From positions 102,378 to 166,377 of the forward strand of contig CCNA01000022.1 in assembly GCA_000824805.1 (NCBI GenBank): a DNA stretch of 64,000 nucleotides, read 5' to 3'. Made by a program: the position numbers and the translations under genes. This document shows positions 42,342 through 55,313 of this stretch, one piece after another. Position 1 is the first letter of the stretch, and each line of letters starts with the position of its first letter. The notes below the pieces were generated by a model. The model was not told the origin of the DNA. It saw only the letters and a program-made list of their open reading frames with translations, and did not search any database. This DNA comes from Mesorhizobium sp. SOD10 (lineage in GTDB: Bacteria > Pseudomonadota > Alphaproteobacteria > Rhizobiales > Rhizobiaceae).

Positions 42342-43730
42342 TCAGCCCTGCCCCATCCGGTTCCAGGCGTCCAAACCCGCAATCTTGTAGGCTTCCGCCA
42401 GCGTCGGATAGTTGAAGGTGTTGTTGACGAAGAAATCGACCGTGCCGCCGAGATTGATCACCGCCTGGCCGATATGGATGAGCTCGGTGGCGCCCTCGCC
42501 GACGATGTGGGCGCCGAGCAGGCGGCGCGTCTCGATCGAGAACAACAGCTTCAGGAAACCGCTTGAGACGCCCATGATGTGGCCGCGCGAGGTCTCGCGA
42601 AAACGCGCCACGCCGACCTCATAGGCGGCGCCGCTTTCGCGCACCTGCTCTTCCGAAAGGCCGACCGTCGAGATCTCCGGCACGGCGTAGATGCCGTAGG
42701 GAAAGCTCTCGGGCGGCGGCGGCAGGTTGACGCCGAAGGCGTGGCAGGCCGCCACCCTTCCCTGCTCCATCGACGTCGAGGCGAGGCTCGGGAAACCGAT
42801 GACGTCGCCGGAAGCGTAGATGTTCGGCACGCTGGTCTGAAAGGTGTGCGGGTCGACCTTGATGCGGCCTCGGGCGTCGGCCTCGATGCCGACCGTCTCG
42901 AGGCCGAGGCTGGCGACATTGCCGGTGCGGCCGGCTGCGTAGAGCACCATCTCGGAGCGGATGGTGCGGCCATCCGCAAGCGTCACCTCGGCATGGTCGG
43001 GTTTCGACGCGATCTCCTTCACCGTGCTGCCCAGCCGGATGGTCATGCCGCGGTCGCGCATCTGGTGGATGAAGTCGTCGACGATCTCGCGATCGATGAA
43101 GTCGAGAATGGTGTTGCGCGGCTCGACCAATGTCACCGGCACGTCGAGCGCGGAAAAGATGGTGGCGTATTCGACGCCGATGACGCCGGCGCCGATCACA
43201 GTCAGCGTGCGCGGCAGATGATGGAGTTCCAGCATCTCGTCGCTGTCGAAGACGCGCTTCTTGTCGAAGGGCACGTCAGCCGGACGGTGCGGTCTGGTGC
43301 CGACGGCGATCAGCGCATTGGCAAAGCCGACCTCGCTGTAGTCGCCATTGTCGGTGGTCAGGCTGACCTTGTTCGGGCTAAGGAACTTTACCGCGGCGCG
43401 CGCACTCTTCACCGTATTGCGCATGAACTGGTGCTGCAGTACTTCGACCTCGTGGTCGAGCGTCTTGTGTAAACGGTCGACCAGATCCGAGATCGATATA
43501 TCCTGCTTGACCCGGTAGCCGCGTCCGTAGAAGCCGCGTTCGCGCCAGCCCGAGAGGTTGAGCACCGTCTCGCGCAGGGTCTTCGATGGGATGGTGCCGG
43601 TATGCACCGAGACGCCGCCCAGGCGGCGGCCCCTGTCGACCACCAGCACCGACTTGCCGAGCTTGGCCGATTGCACCGCGGCGCGGCGCCCCGAAGGGCC
43701 GCTGCCGATGACCAGCATGTCGTAGTCCAT
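42342..43730 (-). CDS. sthA: SthA-like soluble pyridine nucleotide transhydrogenase
   Basis: A 462-aa flavoprotein. FAD binding is at MLVIGSGPSGRRAAVQSAKL, NAD(P) binding at LTVIGAGVIGVEYATIFSAL, and the dimerisation domain carries TVDFFVNNTFNYPTLAEAYK. The redox-disulphide segment reads LGGVSVHTGTIPSK, with Ser41 and Thr46 where dithiol reductases have Cys. E. coli SthA keeps one Cys there. With both gone, disulphide chemistry is excluded and hydride transfer between NADPH and NAD is likely. The ATG at 43730 has GGGGAC upstream. Confidence 0.88.
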   Translation of the reverse strand: MDYDMLVIGSGPSGRRAAVQSAKLGKSVLVVDRGRRLGGVSVHTGTIPSKTLRETVLNLSGWRERGFYGRGYRVKQDISISDLVDRLHKTLDHEVEVLQHQFMRNTVKSARAAVKFLSPNKVSLTTDNGDYSEVGFANALIAVGTRPHRPADVPFDKKRVFDSDEMLELHHLPRTLTVIGAGVIGVEYATIFSALDVPVTLVEPRNTILDFIDREIVDDFIHQMRDRGMTIRLGSTVKEIASKPDHAEVTLADGRTIRSEMVLYAAGRTGNVASLGLETVGIEADARGRIKVDPHTFQTSVPNIYASGDVIGFPSLASTSMEQGRVAACHAFGVNLPPPPESFPYGIYAVPEISTVGLSEEQVRESGAAYEVGVARFRETSRGHIMGVSSGFLKLLFSIETRRLLGAHIVGEGATELIHIGQAVINLGGTVDFFVNNTFNYPTLAEAYKIAGLDAWNRMGQG

Positions 43731-43781
43731 GTGTCCCCGTCCCCTTTGTGCGCCGCAGCAAGCTAGACCGGGAAGAATGTC

Positions 43782-44594
43782 ATGTTCAACAGGCAACACC
43801 ATTCCCTCGGCCGACGATCTCCCAATGCAACCAAAAACATGCGAACCCTTAACCGGCAGGCAAGGCTTGCGTGCAATGGTGCCAACGAGGGAACCACCGG
43901 GGTGGCAGAGTTGGCGATTTCCAAAAGCAATGCGCTGCCTCGCGCAGAGACGGGTTTCTGGTCTGGTCTTCAGAGCAGCGCCGTTCTTACCGACTTGCGC
44001 GAAGGCCTGTTCCGTTTCATCGCATTGTTGGTCGCCGCGGTCTTCGTTTATCGCGGCGCGGTCCATCTGGTCGTAGACCCAGGCCGTCTCAACATCCTGC
44101 TGCTCATGATCTCCGACGCACTGACTTTCATCTGGCTGCTTTTGGCGCGGCGGCCGATTGTCCGCGACTGGAGCCCTTTCACGGTATTCATTTCGCTGGC
44201 AGCCGGTTTTGGCTCGGGCTTCGTCTCGCTCCAGGACGGCACCGCCATCATCCCGCTTTATATCGCCGCGCCGCTGCAGTTCCTGGCGCTATGGCTGGTG
44301 ATTTGGGGCAAGATGTCGCTCGGCCGCTCCTTCGCCATCCTGCCTGCCAATCGCGGCGTCGTCACCGGCGGCGCCTACCGCTTCGTGCGTCATCCGATCT
44401 ATGCCGGCTATCTGGCGGGGCACATCCTGTTCCTGCTGTCGAGCTTCTCGGTCTACAATTTCACCATCTATGCAATCATCACGCTGTTCCAGATCCATCG
44501 CATCCTGCGCGAGGAGCGCATCCTGGCGCTAACGCCGGAATATCGCGCCTATCTCGAGCGGGTCCGCTACAGGCTCTGCCCCGGGATTTTCTGA
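43782..44594 (+). CDS. Isoprenylcysteine carboxyl methyltransferase-like membrane protein
   Basis: A 270-aa protein. The first 75 residues are polar and probably cytosolic, followed by about five helices. The C-terminal ICMT/PEMT motif is AYRFVRHPIYAGYLAGHILF with HRILREERIL after it. In bacteria such proteins methylate lipids, phenazines or cobalt-complexed groups, and many have no known target. GGAAGA before 43782 supports the long start, though ATG 43839 is an alternative. Divergent from sthA by 51 nt, no operon with it. Confidence 0.75.
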   Translation: MFNRQHHSLGRRSPNATKNMRTLNRQARLACNGANEGTTGVAELAISKSNALPRAETGFWSGLQSSAVLTDLREGLFRFIALLVAAVFVYRGAVHLVVDPGRLNILLLMISDALTFIWLLLARRPIVRDWSPFTVFISLAAGFGSGFVSLQDGTAIIPLYIAAPLQFLALWLVIWGKMSLGRSFAILPANRGVVTGGAYRFVRHPIYAGYLAGHILFLLSSFSVYNFTIYAIITLFQIHRILREERILALTPEYRAYLERVRYRLCPGIF

Positions 44595-44702
44595 CACCGC
44601 GCCGGTCCGCCGACGGCCATGTTCCTTGAATTCCGGGCCCCTCTCACCATTTGAGAAGGCGGCAGGCATCCCTCATGCGGATGTCGCGATCGAGGAACGG
44701 AC

Positions 44703-45173
44703 ATGAACGCACGCGTATTGGACGGCGAGATCATCACGACCAGGTTCGAGGACACCCGCGCCTATCGCGGTGTGCGGACAAGGCGTATCTTTGCCTTCCT
44801 GCTCGACTATTTCTTCGTCGCGCTGCTGACCATTCCTTTCGCCATCCTGGTCGCCATTCTCGGGCTTTTGACTTTCGGCCTCGGCTGGGCGCTGTTTTCG
44901 GTGCTGGTGCCGATGGTCGCCATTCTCTACATCTGGAACACGCTGGGCAGCCGCGACCAGGCGACGACCGGCATGAAGATCATGGGCATCCGCCTTGAAA
45001 AGCTCGACGGCAGCCGCATCGACGGCATGACGGCCGTGGTTCACTCGGTGCTGTTTTGGGCCGGCAACGTAATCCTGACGCCGCTGGTGCTGCTTGTCAC
45101 GCTCTTCTCCGACCGTAAGCGCACGCTGCACGACCTTTTGCTCGGCACCGTGGTCATCCGCACCGATATCTGA
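44703..45173 (+). CDS. RDD-family membrane protein
   Basis: A 156-aa protein whose R and two D residues appear in RTRRIFAFLLDYFFVALLT and SRDQATTGMKIMGIRLEKL, with three helices. The RDD domain is found in many uncharacterised membrane proteins; a few act in Na+/H+ exchange. GAGGAAC precedes the ATG. It sits upstream of bpt on the same strand, a conserved neighbour in rhizobia. Confidence 0.85.
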   Translation: MNARVLDGEIITTRFEDTRAYRGVRTRRIFAFLLDYFFVALLTIPFAILVAILGLLTFGLGWALFSVLVPMVAILYIWNTLGSRDQATTGMKIMGIRLEKLDGSRIDGMTAVVHSVLFWAGNVILTPLVLLVTLFSDRKRTLHDLLLGTVVIRTDI

Positions 45174-45321
45174 CGGTGTACGGGGTCGCGTCCGTAGAAC
45201 CGCTGCGCGGCCTGTGTCCAAATATGAACAGGCTTGGGCCGACACGACTGCACAATCCTGTTGAAATTTTCGCCGGCCGGGCCAAAGGTAGGGCGATTCG
45301 CAGGAGCGTTTCCAAGATTAG

Positions 45322-46086
45322 ATGACGCAGCATCCGACCCAGTCGCCGCAGTTCTTCCTGACCGCGCCGTCGCCATGCCCCTATCTGGAGGGGCAGTTCG
45401 AGCGCAAGGTGTTCACGCACCTTGTCGGAGACAAGGCGCCGGAGATGAACGACCTGCTCACGCAAGGCGGCTTCCGGCGCTCGCAGAACATCGCTTATCG
45501 CCCGGCCTGCGAATCGTGCCGCGCCTGTGTCTCGGTGCGCATCCTGGCGCAGGAATTCGCCCCGAGCCGCAACATGCGTCGCGTCGTCCAGCGCAATGCC
45601 GACCTCATCGGGGCCATGCATGACGCGCAGCCCTCGACCGAGCAATACTCGCTCTTCCGCGCCTATCTCGATGCCCGCCACCGCCGTGGCGGAATGTCTG
45701 ATATGACCGTGCTCGACTATGCGATGATGGTGGAAGACACGCATGTCGACACCAAGATCATCGAATACCGGCGGCGCGGCCCCGACACGTTCATCACCGG
45801 CAAGGGCCATGGCGAGCTGATAGCCGTCGCGCTCACCGACAAGATGGCCGATGGCCTGTCGATGGTCTATTCCTACTTCAGTCCGGACTTCGAGGACCGC
45901 TCGCTCGGCACTTTCATGATCCTCGATCACATCGCCCGCGCCAAGGCGATGGGCCTGCCCCACGTCTATCTCGGCTACTGGGTCAACGGCTCGCGCAAGA
46001 TGAATTATAAGATGCGCTTCACGCCGCAGGAGCATCTCGGCCCGAAAGGCTGGGAACGCTACGACCACGAAGCGGTCAGCCGCTGA
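45322..46086 (+). CDS. bpt: Aspartate/glutamate leucyltransferase (Bpt)
   Basis: A 254-aa N-end rule enzyme that adds Leu to proteins with N-terminal Asp or Glu for ClpS-ClpAP degradation. PSPCPYLEGQFERKVFTHLV, then FRRSQNIAYRPACESCRACV and YLGYWVNGSRKMNYKMRFTP are conserved. The Cys pair of the N-terminal cluster (CPYL and CESCRAC) is intact. The ATG is at 45322. Length fits the family. Confidence 0.93.
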   Translation: MTQHPTQSPQFFLTAPSPCPYLEGQFERKVFTHLVGDKAPEMNDLLTQGGFRRSQNIAYRPACESCRACVSVRILAQEFAPSRNMRRVVQRNADLIGAMHDAQPSTEQYSLFRAYLDARHRRGGMSDMTVLDYAMMVEDTHVDTKIIEYRRRGPDTFITGKGHGELIAVALTDKMADGLSMVYSYFSPDFEDRSLGTFMILDHIARAKAMGLPHVYLGYWVNGSRKMNYKMRFTPQEHLGPKGWERYDHEAVSR

Positions 46087-46208
46087 CCCGCCTTACGCTT
46101 CATCCTTAAACTGTTTCAAGGAGGAGGACGCTGGTCTTTCGGCCGCCAGGCCGGAAGCACTGCGGCATAGCTGCTGTGCGCCCCCTCAAATTGTTGCGAG
46201 ATAACCGC

Positions 46209-47105
46209 GTGTCCGCCCATACCGACCACCAGAAAGGCCTGCTGTTTACCGCCCTTGGCGGGGTGACGCTCACGGTCGATATTCCGCTGATCCGACTTGC
46301 TCATGGCGAGGCCTGGACAATCCTTCTGCTGCGCACCGGAAGCATGTTCATTGCCGCGCTTGTCATCTGGGCGGTCTGGCGCTCGTTGAACGACAGGGCG
46401 CCGAAGCTCATCCCGGGCTTCTTGGGCCTGGTGGTCGCCGCGCTCTATGGGCTCGGCTCGATCGCGTTCATTACCGCCGTCTATCACACCTCAACCGCCG
46501 ATCTCGTCTTCATCCTGGCCTTCACAACGATGTTCTCGGCGCTGCTGTCCTGGCTTTTTCTGAAGGAAAGGCCGCGACCGGTGACGCTCGCGGCGCTGGC
46601 GCTGATGATCCTCGGTGTCGCCATAATCGTCGGGGATTCAATCGGCACCGGAAACCTGTTCGGCGACATGATGGCATTGTGCTCCGCGCTTTGCGTCGCA
46701 TGCGCCATCACCGTCTCACGAGCCAGCGGCAGGGAGATGGGCTTCACCTCGCTCGTGGGCGTGATCCTGCCGTTCGCTGTGGCACTCTTCATGGTTGCCA
46801 AGACCGGCTTTTATGTCGAGGCGCCATGGTGGATCCTCCTCAACGGCGCCGTGATCATGCCGATCTCATTCTTCTGCCTGGCCAACGGACCGAAATACGT
46901 TTCCGGGCCGGAGGTAGCTATGTTCTACCTGCTGGAGACGGTGTTTGCTCCGGTCTGGGTCTGGCTGATTTTCGCCGAGGTGCCCTCACGCAACAGCCTG
47001 ATCGGCGGCACGATCCTGATCGTGACTCTGGTGGCGCATTCGCTCTGGCAATTGCATGAGGGCCGCAAGCGCCGGACCGACCTGGCAGTGCATCACCCTG
47101 TCTGA
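46209..47105 (+). CDS. DMT-superfamily (EamA) transporter
   Basis: A 298-aa protein with about ten helices in two EamA repeats. The first begins GLLFTALGGVTLTVDIPLIR, the second NLFGDMMALCSALCVACAIT and ends GTILIVTLVAHSLWQL. The GTG at 46209 is chosen because GAG lies at 8 nt, and GTG at 46176 is an alternative. Substrate unknown. Its end overlaps the convergent AI-2E transporter gene by 13 nt. Confidence 0.85.
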   Translation: MSAHTDHQKGLLFTALGGVTLTVDIPLIRLAHGEAWTILLLRTGSMFIAALVIWAVWRSLNDRAPKLIPGFLGLVVAALYGLGSIAFITAVYHTSTADLVFILAFTTMFSALLSWLFLKERPRPVTLAALALMILGVAIIVGDSIGTGNLFGDMMALCSALCVACAITVSRASGREMGFTSLVGVILPFAVALFMVAKTGFYVEAPWWILLNGAVIMPISFFCLANGPKYVSGPEVAMFYLLETVFAPVWVWLIFAEVPSRNSLIGGTILIVTLVAHSLWQLHEGRKRRTDLAVHHPV

Positions 47106-48292
47106 ATTTTCCTCGGTTCGGGGGTCGCCTCGATCCGGGGCGGCGCGCCGGCTTCGTCGGCGACCGGAGGAATCTCGTCCATCAATTCCACCTCGCGCAG
47201 CCATTCGCGCCAGATGGCGACGAGCAGCGCCATCAAGACTGGGCCGATGAACAGGCCGAGGAAACCCATCGTCTTTACGCCGCCGATCAGGCCGAAAAAG
47301 GTCGGCAGGAAAGGCAGCTTGATCGGACCGCCGACGAGCTTGGGCCGCAGCGTCTTGTCGACGATGAAGAGCTCGACCGCGCCCCAGATGAAGAGCGCCG
47401 CGCCGGCGATCAGCTTGCCGCTGGCGGCGAGGTAGATCGACACCAGGGTGAAGGAGAGCGGCGCGCCGCCAGGGATCAACGCCATGATGCCGGTGAGCGC
47501 GCCGAGCGTGACCGGCGACGGCACGCCCGCGAGCCAATAGGCGACGCCCAGCACCAAGCCCTCGCCGATCGCGATGATGGTCATGCCCGTCACGGTCGAG
47601 GAAATGGTGGCCGGCACGACGCGCGAGATCCGCTCCCAGCGGGTCGGTAGGATGCGTTCGCCGAGGCGATCGACCTGGGCCGCGAAAGACTCGCCGTCGC
47701 GATAGGCGAAGAACAGCGCGATCATCATGAACAGAAGCGTCAGCAGCAGGCCGAAGGCGCTGCCGCCGGCGGCCAAGGCGCCGCGATAGATGGTGCCGAT
47801 GTTGGAGCCGCTGATCAGCTGGATCAACTCGCCGATGCCGCCGGGATGGCCGAGATAAGCCGTCCACTGCTCGTTCAACCACTCGCCGATCACCGGCATT
47901 GTGGCGATCCATTGCGGCGTCACCGCGCCGTGCCGATTGGTCTCGATCGCCCAGGTGACCCACTCGCGCAGCTCATTGATGGCATAGGTGCCGGCAAGCG
48001 CGATCGGCACCACCAGGAAGGTGAGGATGAAAAGGATCGCCAAAGTCGCGCCGACGGTGCGGTTGCCGCCGACGGCTGCGAGCAGCCTTCGATAGAGCGG
48101 CCAGCTGGCGAAGGCGATGACGAGCGCCGCCAGAACGGGAAAGAGGAAACCGTGGAAGAAATAGACGCCGGCGGCGACGATCAGCACCAGGAGCCAGCGC
48201 GCCGCCGACAGCGGCGGTATGACGGCAGCCCTCAGCGGCGTCGACAGGCCGAACAGCCGCTGTCCCGGCTTCTGGATTTCAGTCCGCTTCAA
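47093..48292 (-). CDS. AI-2E (PerM) family membrane protein
   Basis: A 399-aa protein with around eight helices. VYFFHGFLFPVLAALVIAFA near the N-terminus and LVLGVAYWLAGVPSPVTLGA, IPGGAPLSFTLVSIYLA and PTFFGLIGGVKTMGFLGLFI in the C-terminal half are typical. Members move small molecules or ions, and export of AI-2 is only one case. The start is TTG at 48292 with GGAGAA at 9 nt. It is separated from parC by a 280-nt repeat-rich gap. Confidence 0.85.
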   Translation of the reverse strand: MKRTEIQKPGQRLFGLSTPLRAAVIPPLSAARWLLVLIVAAGVYFFHGFLFPVLAALVIAFASWPLYRRLLAAVGGNRTVGATLAILFILTFLVVPIALAGTYAINELREWVTWAIETNRHGAVTPQWIATMPVIGEWLNEQWTAYLGHPGGIGELIQLISGSNIGTIYRGALAAGGSAFGLLLTLLFMMIALFFAYRDGESFAAQVDRLGERILPTRWERISRVVPATISSTVTGMTIIAIGEGLVLGVAYWLAGVPSPVTLGALTGIMALIPGGAPLSFTLVSIYLAASGKLIAGAALFIWGAVELFIVDKTLRPKLVGGPIKLPFLPTFFGLIGGVKTMGFLGLFIGPVLMALLVAIWREWLREVELMDEIPPVADEAGAPPRIEATPEPRKIQTG

Positions 48293-48383
48293 CCCGGCGT
48301 TTCTCCGCTGCCCGATGGTTCATTGGATGCTTATGCACCACCATAGTGCAGCAATCGTGACGATAGTCCAAATGTTGCGCCTT

Positions 48384-48570
48384 GCCTTCTCCCCTTGTGG
48401 GAGAAGGTGGATCGGCGCGCAGCGCCGAGGCGGATGAGGGTGGTGGAAGAAACGCGGCGCCAAAACATTCAAGGATTTGAAGCGCTTGCATCTGAAAGGC
48501 AGCGATTCTTCCAACACCCCTCATCCGGCCGAGCTTCGCTCGGCCACCTTCTCCCACAGGGGAGAAGGGG
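48384..48570. repeat. Inverted pair of CTTCTCCCC-type repeats
   Basis: Copy 1 (48384-48441) reads CCTTCTCCCCTTGTGGGAGA onward to GGCGGATGAGGGT. Copy 2 (48518-48570) is its reverse complement type, ACCCCTCATCCGGCCGAGC to GGGGAGAAGGGG, with a different middle. They flank 76 nt. The whole stretch is a nested palindrome between parC (stop 48579) and the AI-2E gene start, of a kind seen in many Mesorhizobium intergenic spaces. Confidence 0.75.
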
Positions 48571-48578
48571 GAGCCTTG

Positions 48579-50834
<2,256 letters not shown>

Positions 50835-51247
50835 GGATTTGGACTAGCCGAGCGGGTGATTCGCGGCAAGCGCCGCGTGAACATCGGCGCATTCGTCGCG
50901 GCCCGTAAGCGCGACCGTGATGTGAAGGATTTCACGGAAGCCGCATCGCGGCGGCTGCAATTTGCCGCCGATCTGCAACAGGCTGCGGCGGCACCATCAC
51001 GCCGACCAACATCAATCCGTTACATGCGGCCGCTATCTGGCATACAACGCGCTGGCGGAGGAAACCGCGGTCTTCATGACAAATTCACCGCATCGGGCAA
51101 TGGCTGCCGGCCGGCGTTTGCCTTTCATCGCCATTTTCGACAAATGTGCCGGGAAATGCCTTTTTCCCGTCCCGTTCGTCACGGAATGGGATGAAGCAGG
51201 TTTCAAAACAAATTTCGTCATAGCCAAATCAGGACAGGGAACTCGCC
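50835..51247. other. 413-bp intergenic region
   Basis: Between divergent parC and a secreted protein gene. The frames here are extensions of larger artefact frames with no ribosome site or domain. It must contain both promoters. No repeat of the families found elsewhere was seen. Confidence 0.5.
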
Positions 51248-52438
51248 ATGACAATCCAACGCTCAATGCTCAAGAAATTGGCCTTTTCGACCTTTCTGCT
51301 GACGCTGCCGCTCAATGCGGCCTTCGCCGCCGATCCGGCGGTGGCCGAGCGCATCAAGGCAGCCCTCGCCGCCCAAGGCGTCGACATTTCCTGGACCGGC
51401 GTCTCCGGCGACAATTCGAACGCCGTGCTGCAAGGTGTTTCGATCAAGCCGGCGGCCGAGAAGGAAGCGCTGCCGATCGGCGACGTGAAGCTGGAAGGGG
51501 TCACCGAAGCCAATGGCGGCTATGAGATCGCCACCGTCTCGACCTCGCCTTTCGAGCACAGCAAGGACGGCGTGACGCTCAACCTCAGCCCGGTGGTCGT
51601 CCACGACATGAAGGTCCCGGCCGAAGGCAGCACCGACCCGCTCGGCTCGCTGATGATGTACAAGTCGGCAGAGCTCTCCAACATGACGGTCAAGGTCGGC
51701 GACAAGACGGCGTTCGCGATGGACGGGCTTGCCGTCCAGATCACGCCGCCGGCCGACGGCAAGGCGATGGATTTCACCGCCAATACCCAGAAATTCACCG
51801 CCGACCTGTCGCTGGTGGACGACCCCAAGTCGAAGGAAGCGATCGAGGCACTGGGCTACCAGAATATCTCCGGCAACATCGCGATGGCCGGAACCTGGCA
51901 GCCGAGCGACGGCAAGATGGAACTGTCGAAATATGACATCTCGGTCGAGAATGCCGGCACGCTCGGCATGACTTTCAATCTCGGCGGCTACACGCTCGAC
52001 TTCATCAAGTCGATGCAGGCCATGCAGAAGCAGCTCGCCTCGCAGCCGGAAGGCGCCGACAAATCGGCGCAGGGCATGGCCATGCTCGGCCTGATGCAGC
52101 AGCTCTCCTTCAACGGAGCTTCGATCCGCTACAAGGACGATTCGCTGACCGGCAAAGTGCTCGACTATGTCGGCAAGCAGCAAGGCATGTCGGGCAAGGA
52201 CGTCGCCAACCAGGCCAAGGCGATCGTGCCGTTCGGCATGGCGCAGCTCAACAATCCCGAGCTGACGGCCGAGGTGTCGGCTGCCGTCAACACCTTCCTC
52301 GACGATCCGAAGAGCCTGGAAATCTCGGCCGAGCCGCCGTCGTCGGTGCCGTTCGCGCTGATCATGGCTGGCGCCATGTCCAACCCGCTCGACCTGCCAA
52401 AGACGCTGGGCGTCAAGGTCAAGGCGAACCAGGACTGA
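51248..52438 (+). CDS. Secreted hypothetical protein
   Basis: A 396-aa protein with signal peptide KLAFSTFLLTLPLNAAFAAD. The mature part is rich in alternating polar/hydrophobic strands: VLQGVSIKPAAEKEALPIGD, VTLNLSPVVVHDMKVPAEG, LADLSLV-like TADLSLVDDPKSKEAIEALG and GNIAMAGTWQPSDGKMELSK. This suggests a repetitive beta fold like AsmA/DUF945-type lipid-binding proteins. No cysteine. The family is not identified. A strong terminator follows. It is transcribed alone. Confidence 0.72.
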   Translation: MTIQRSMLKKLAFSTFLLTLPLNAAFAADPAVAERIKAALAAQGVDISWTGVSGDNSNAVLQGVSIKPAAEKEALPIGDVKLEGVTEANGGYEIATVSTSPFEHSKDGVTLNLSPVVVHDMKVPAEGSTDPLGSLMMYKSAELSNMTVKVGDKTAFAMDGLAVQITPPADGKAMDFTANTQKFTADLSLVDDPKSKEAIEALGYQNISGNIAMAGTWQPSDGKMELSKYDISVENAGTLGMTFNLGGYTLDFIKSMQAMQKQLASQPEGADKSAQGMAMLGLMQQLSFNGASIRYKDDSLTGKVLDYVGKQQGMSGKDVANQAKAIVPFGMAQLNNPELTAEVSAAVNTFLDDPKSLEISAEPPSSVPFALIMAGAMSNPLDLPKTLGVKVKANQD

Positions 52439-52460
52439 TCGGACGCGTCAGCTCCAAACG

Positions 52461-52490
52461 AAAAGCCCGGCAGCGATGCCGGGCTTTTTT
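52461..52490. terminator. Bidirectional terminator between convergent genes
   Basis: AAAAGCCCGGC-AGCGAT-GCCGGGCTTTT with extra T at the right. It lies between the secreted protein gene (stop 52438) and aspS (stop 52535) and can serve both. Confidence 0.88.
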
Positions 52491-52534
52491 GTTGGGCCGA
52501 TTCGTCGAGAAGAAAAAAGGCTTCGTTCTGAGTG

Positions 52535-54328
<1,794 letters not shown>

Positions 54329-54438
54329 GGGTAAAGTCCGGAAATTGCGGGCGTCTGCCCGGCTCGAAAATTGGCGCGAAAAGCGCATGAGAGGCCGGCT
54401 TTGTCAAGGCAACCGGTCGAACGGACGCGCTTCGGCCG

Positions 54439-55197
54439 TCAGGCAAAGTGGATTTGCGCACCCAGGCTCTGGAAATCGGCGAGCGTAGCGGGAGGCGCGG
54501 TCTTTTCTACCACCAGATGGCGGATCGCATCGGCGCCGGCGACACGATACGGCGCAGCAGTCGCAAGCTTATCGTTGGTGACGGCAATGACTATGCCGGC
54601 ACTGTTTTTCGCCATGGCGCGTTTGACCTCGGCTTCGGCCGAATCGAAGGCGGTGACGCCACGCGCGACATCGAGCCCGCAGGAGCCCAGAAAGAACAGA
54701 TCGGCGCCGAGCTGCGCCACGGCGGCGAGCGTGTCGGCGCCGACGCAGGTGCCGAGATCGGGCACATAGCGGCCACCGAGCACGATCAGTTCGACCAAAG
54801 GACGATCGACCAGCGCCGAGGCGACGCCCAGCGAATTGGTGGCAATGGTCAGTTCCATGTCGCGTGGGATCGCCCTGGCGATCGCCTCATTGGTCGTCCC
54901 CCCGTCGATGAACAGCGACTGCCCCGCCACAAGCAACCCAACCGCCGTCTTCGCAAGGCGTGCCTTCTCCTCGACCGCATGAGCGCTGCGCTGGCTGACG
55001 CTCGCCGCGGCAAAGGGCGCCGAAGCCACCGCACCGCCATAGACGCGGCGCAACAGCCCGGCCTTGGCCAATTCCCTCAGATCGCGGCGCACCGTGTCTT
55101 CCGAGACGCCGAAACGGCTGGCGAGTTCGCCGGCCAGCACCTTTCCGTCCGCCGCAAGCTGGTCGCGAATAAGTTGGTGGCGTTCTTCGGTGAGCAT
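54439..55197 (-). CDS. DeoR-family transcriptional regulator
   Basis: A 252-aa repressor. The HTH is ASRFGVSEDTVRRDLRELAK and the DeoR marker LLRRVYGGAV follows. The sugar-phosphate sensing domain includes LFIDGGTTNEAIARAI and GADLFFLGSCGLDVARGVTA. The ATG at 55197. It is divergent from an MFS transporter, with TTTGTGCA repeats in between (55197-55249), so it likely controls both. The ligand would be a phosphorylated sugar. Confidence 0.9.
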   Translation of the reverse strand: MLTEERHQLIRDQLAADGKVLAGELASRFGVSEDTVRRDLRELAKAGLLRRVYGGAVASAPFAAASVSQRSAHAVEEKARLAKTAVGLLVAGQSLFIDGGTTNEAIARAIPRDMELTIATNSLGVASALVDRPLVELIVLGGRYVPDLGTCVGADTLAAVAQLGADLFFLGSCGLDVARGVTAFDSAEAEVKRAMAKNSAGIVIAVTNDKLATAAPYRVAGADAIRHLVVEKTAPPATLADFQSLGAQIHFA

Positions 55198-55249
55198 GCA
55201 CAATCCTATTTATTTGTGCACGTTATTGCATGTTTTGCCTGTTTGTGCA
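55197..55249. promoter_or_regulatory. DeoR-type operator cluster
   Basis: TTTGTGCA occurs at 55213-55220 and 55242-55249 (direct, 29 bp apart), and its inverse TGCACAA at 55197-55203 next to the DeoR start codon. Direct and inverted TTTGTGCA-like boxes are plausible DeoR sites. Confidence 0.6.
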
Positions 55250-55313
55250 AGAAATGAACCGCTGGCGGGGCCGAGAGCCGCCCGCCGAAAATCTCGCTGT
55301 TGGATTGTCCGCG

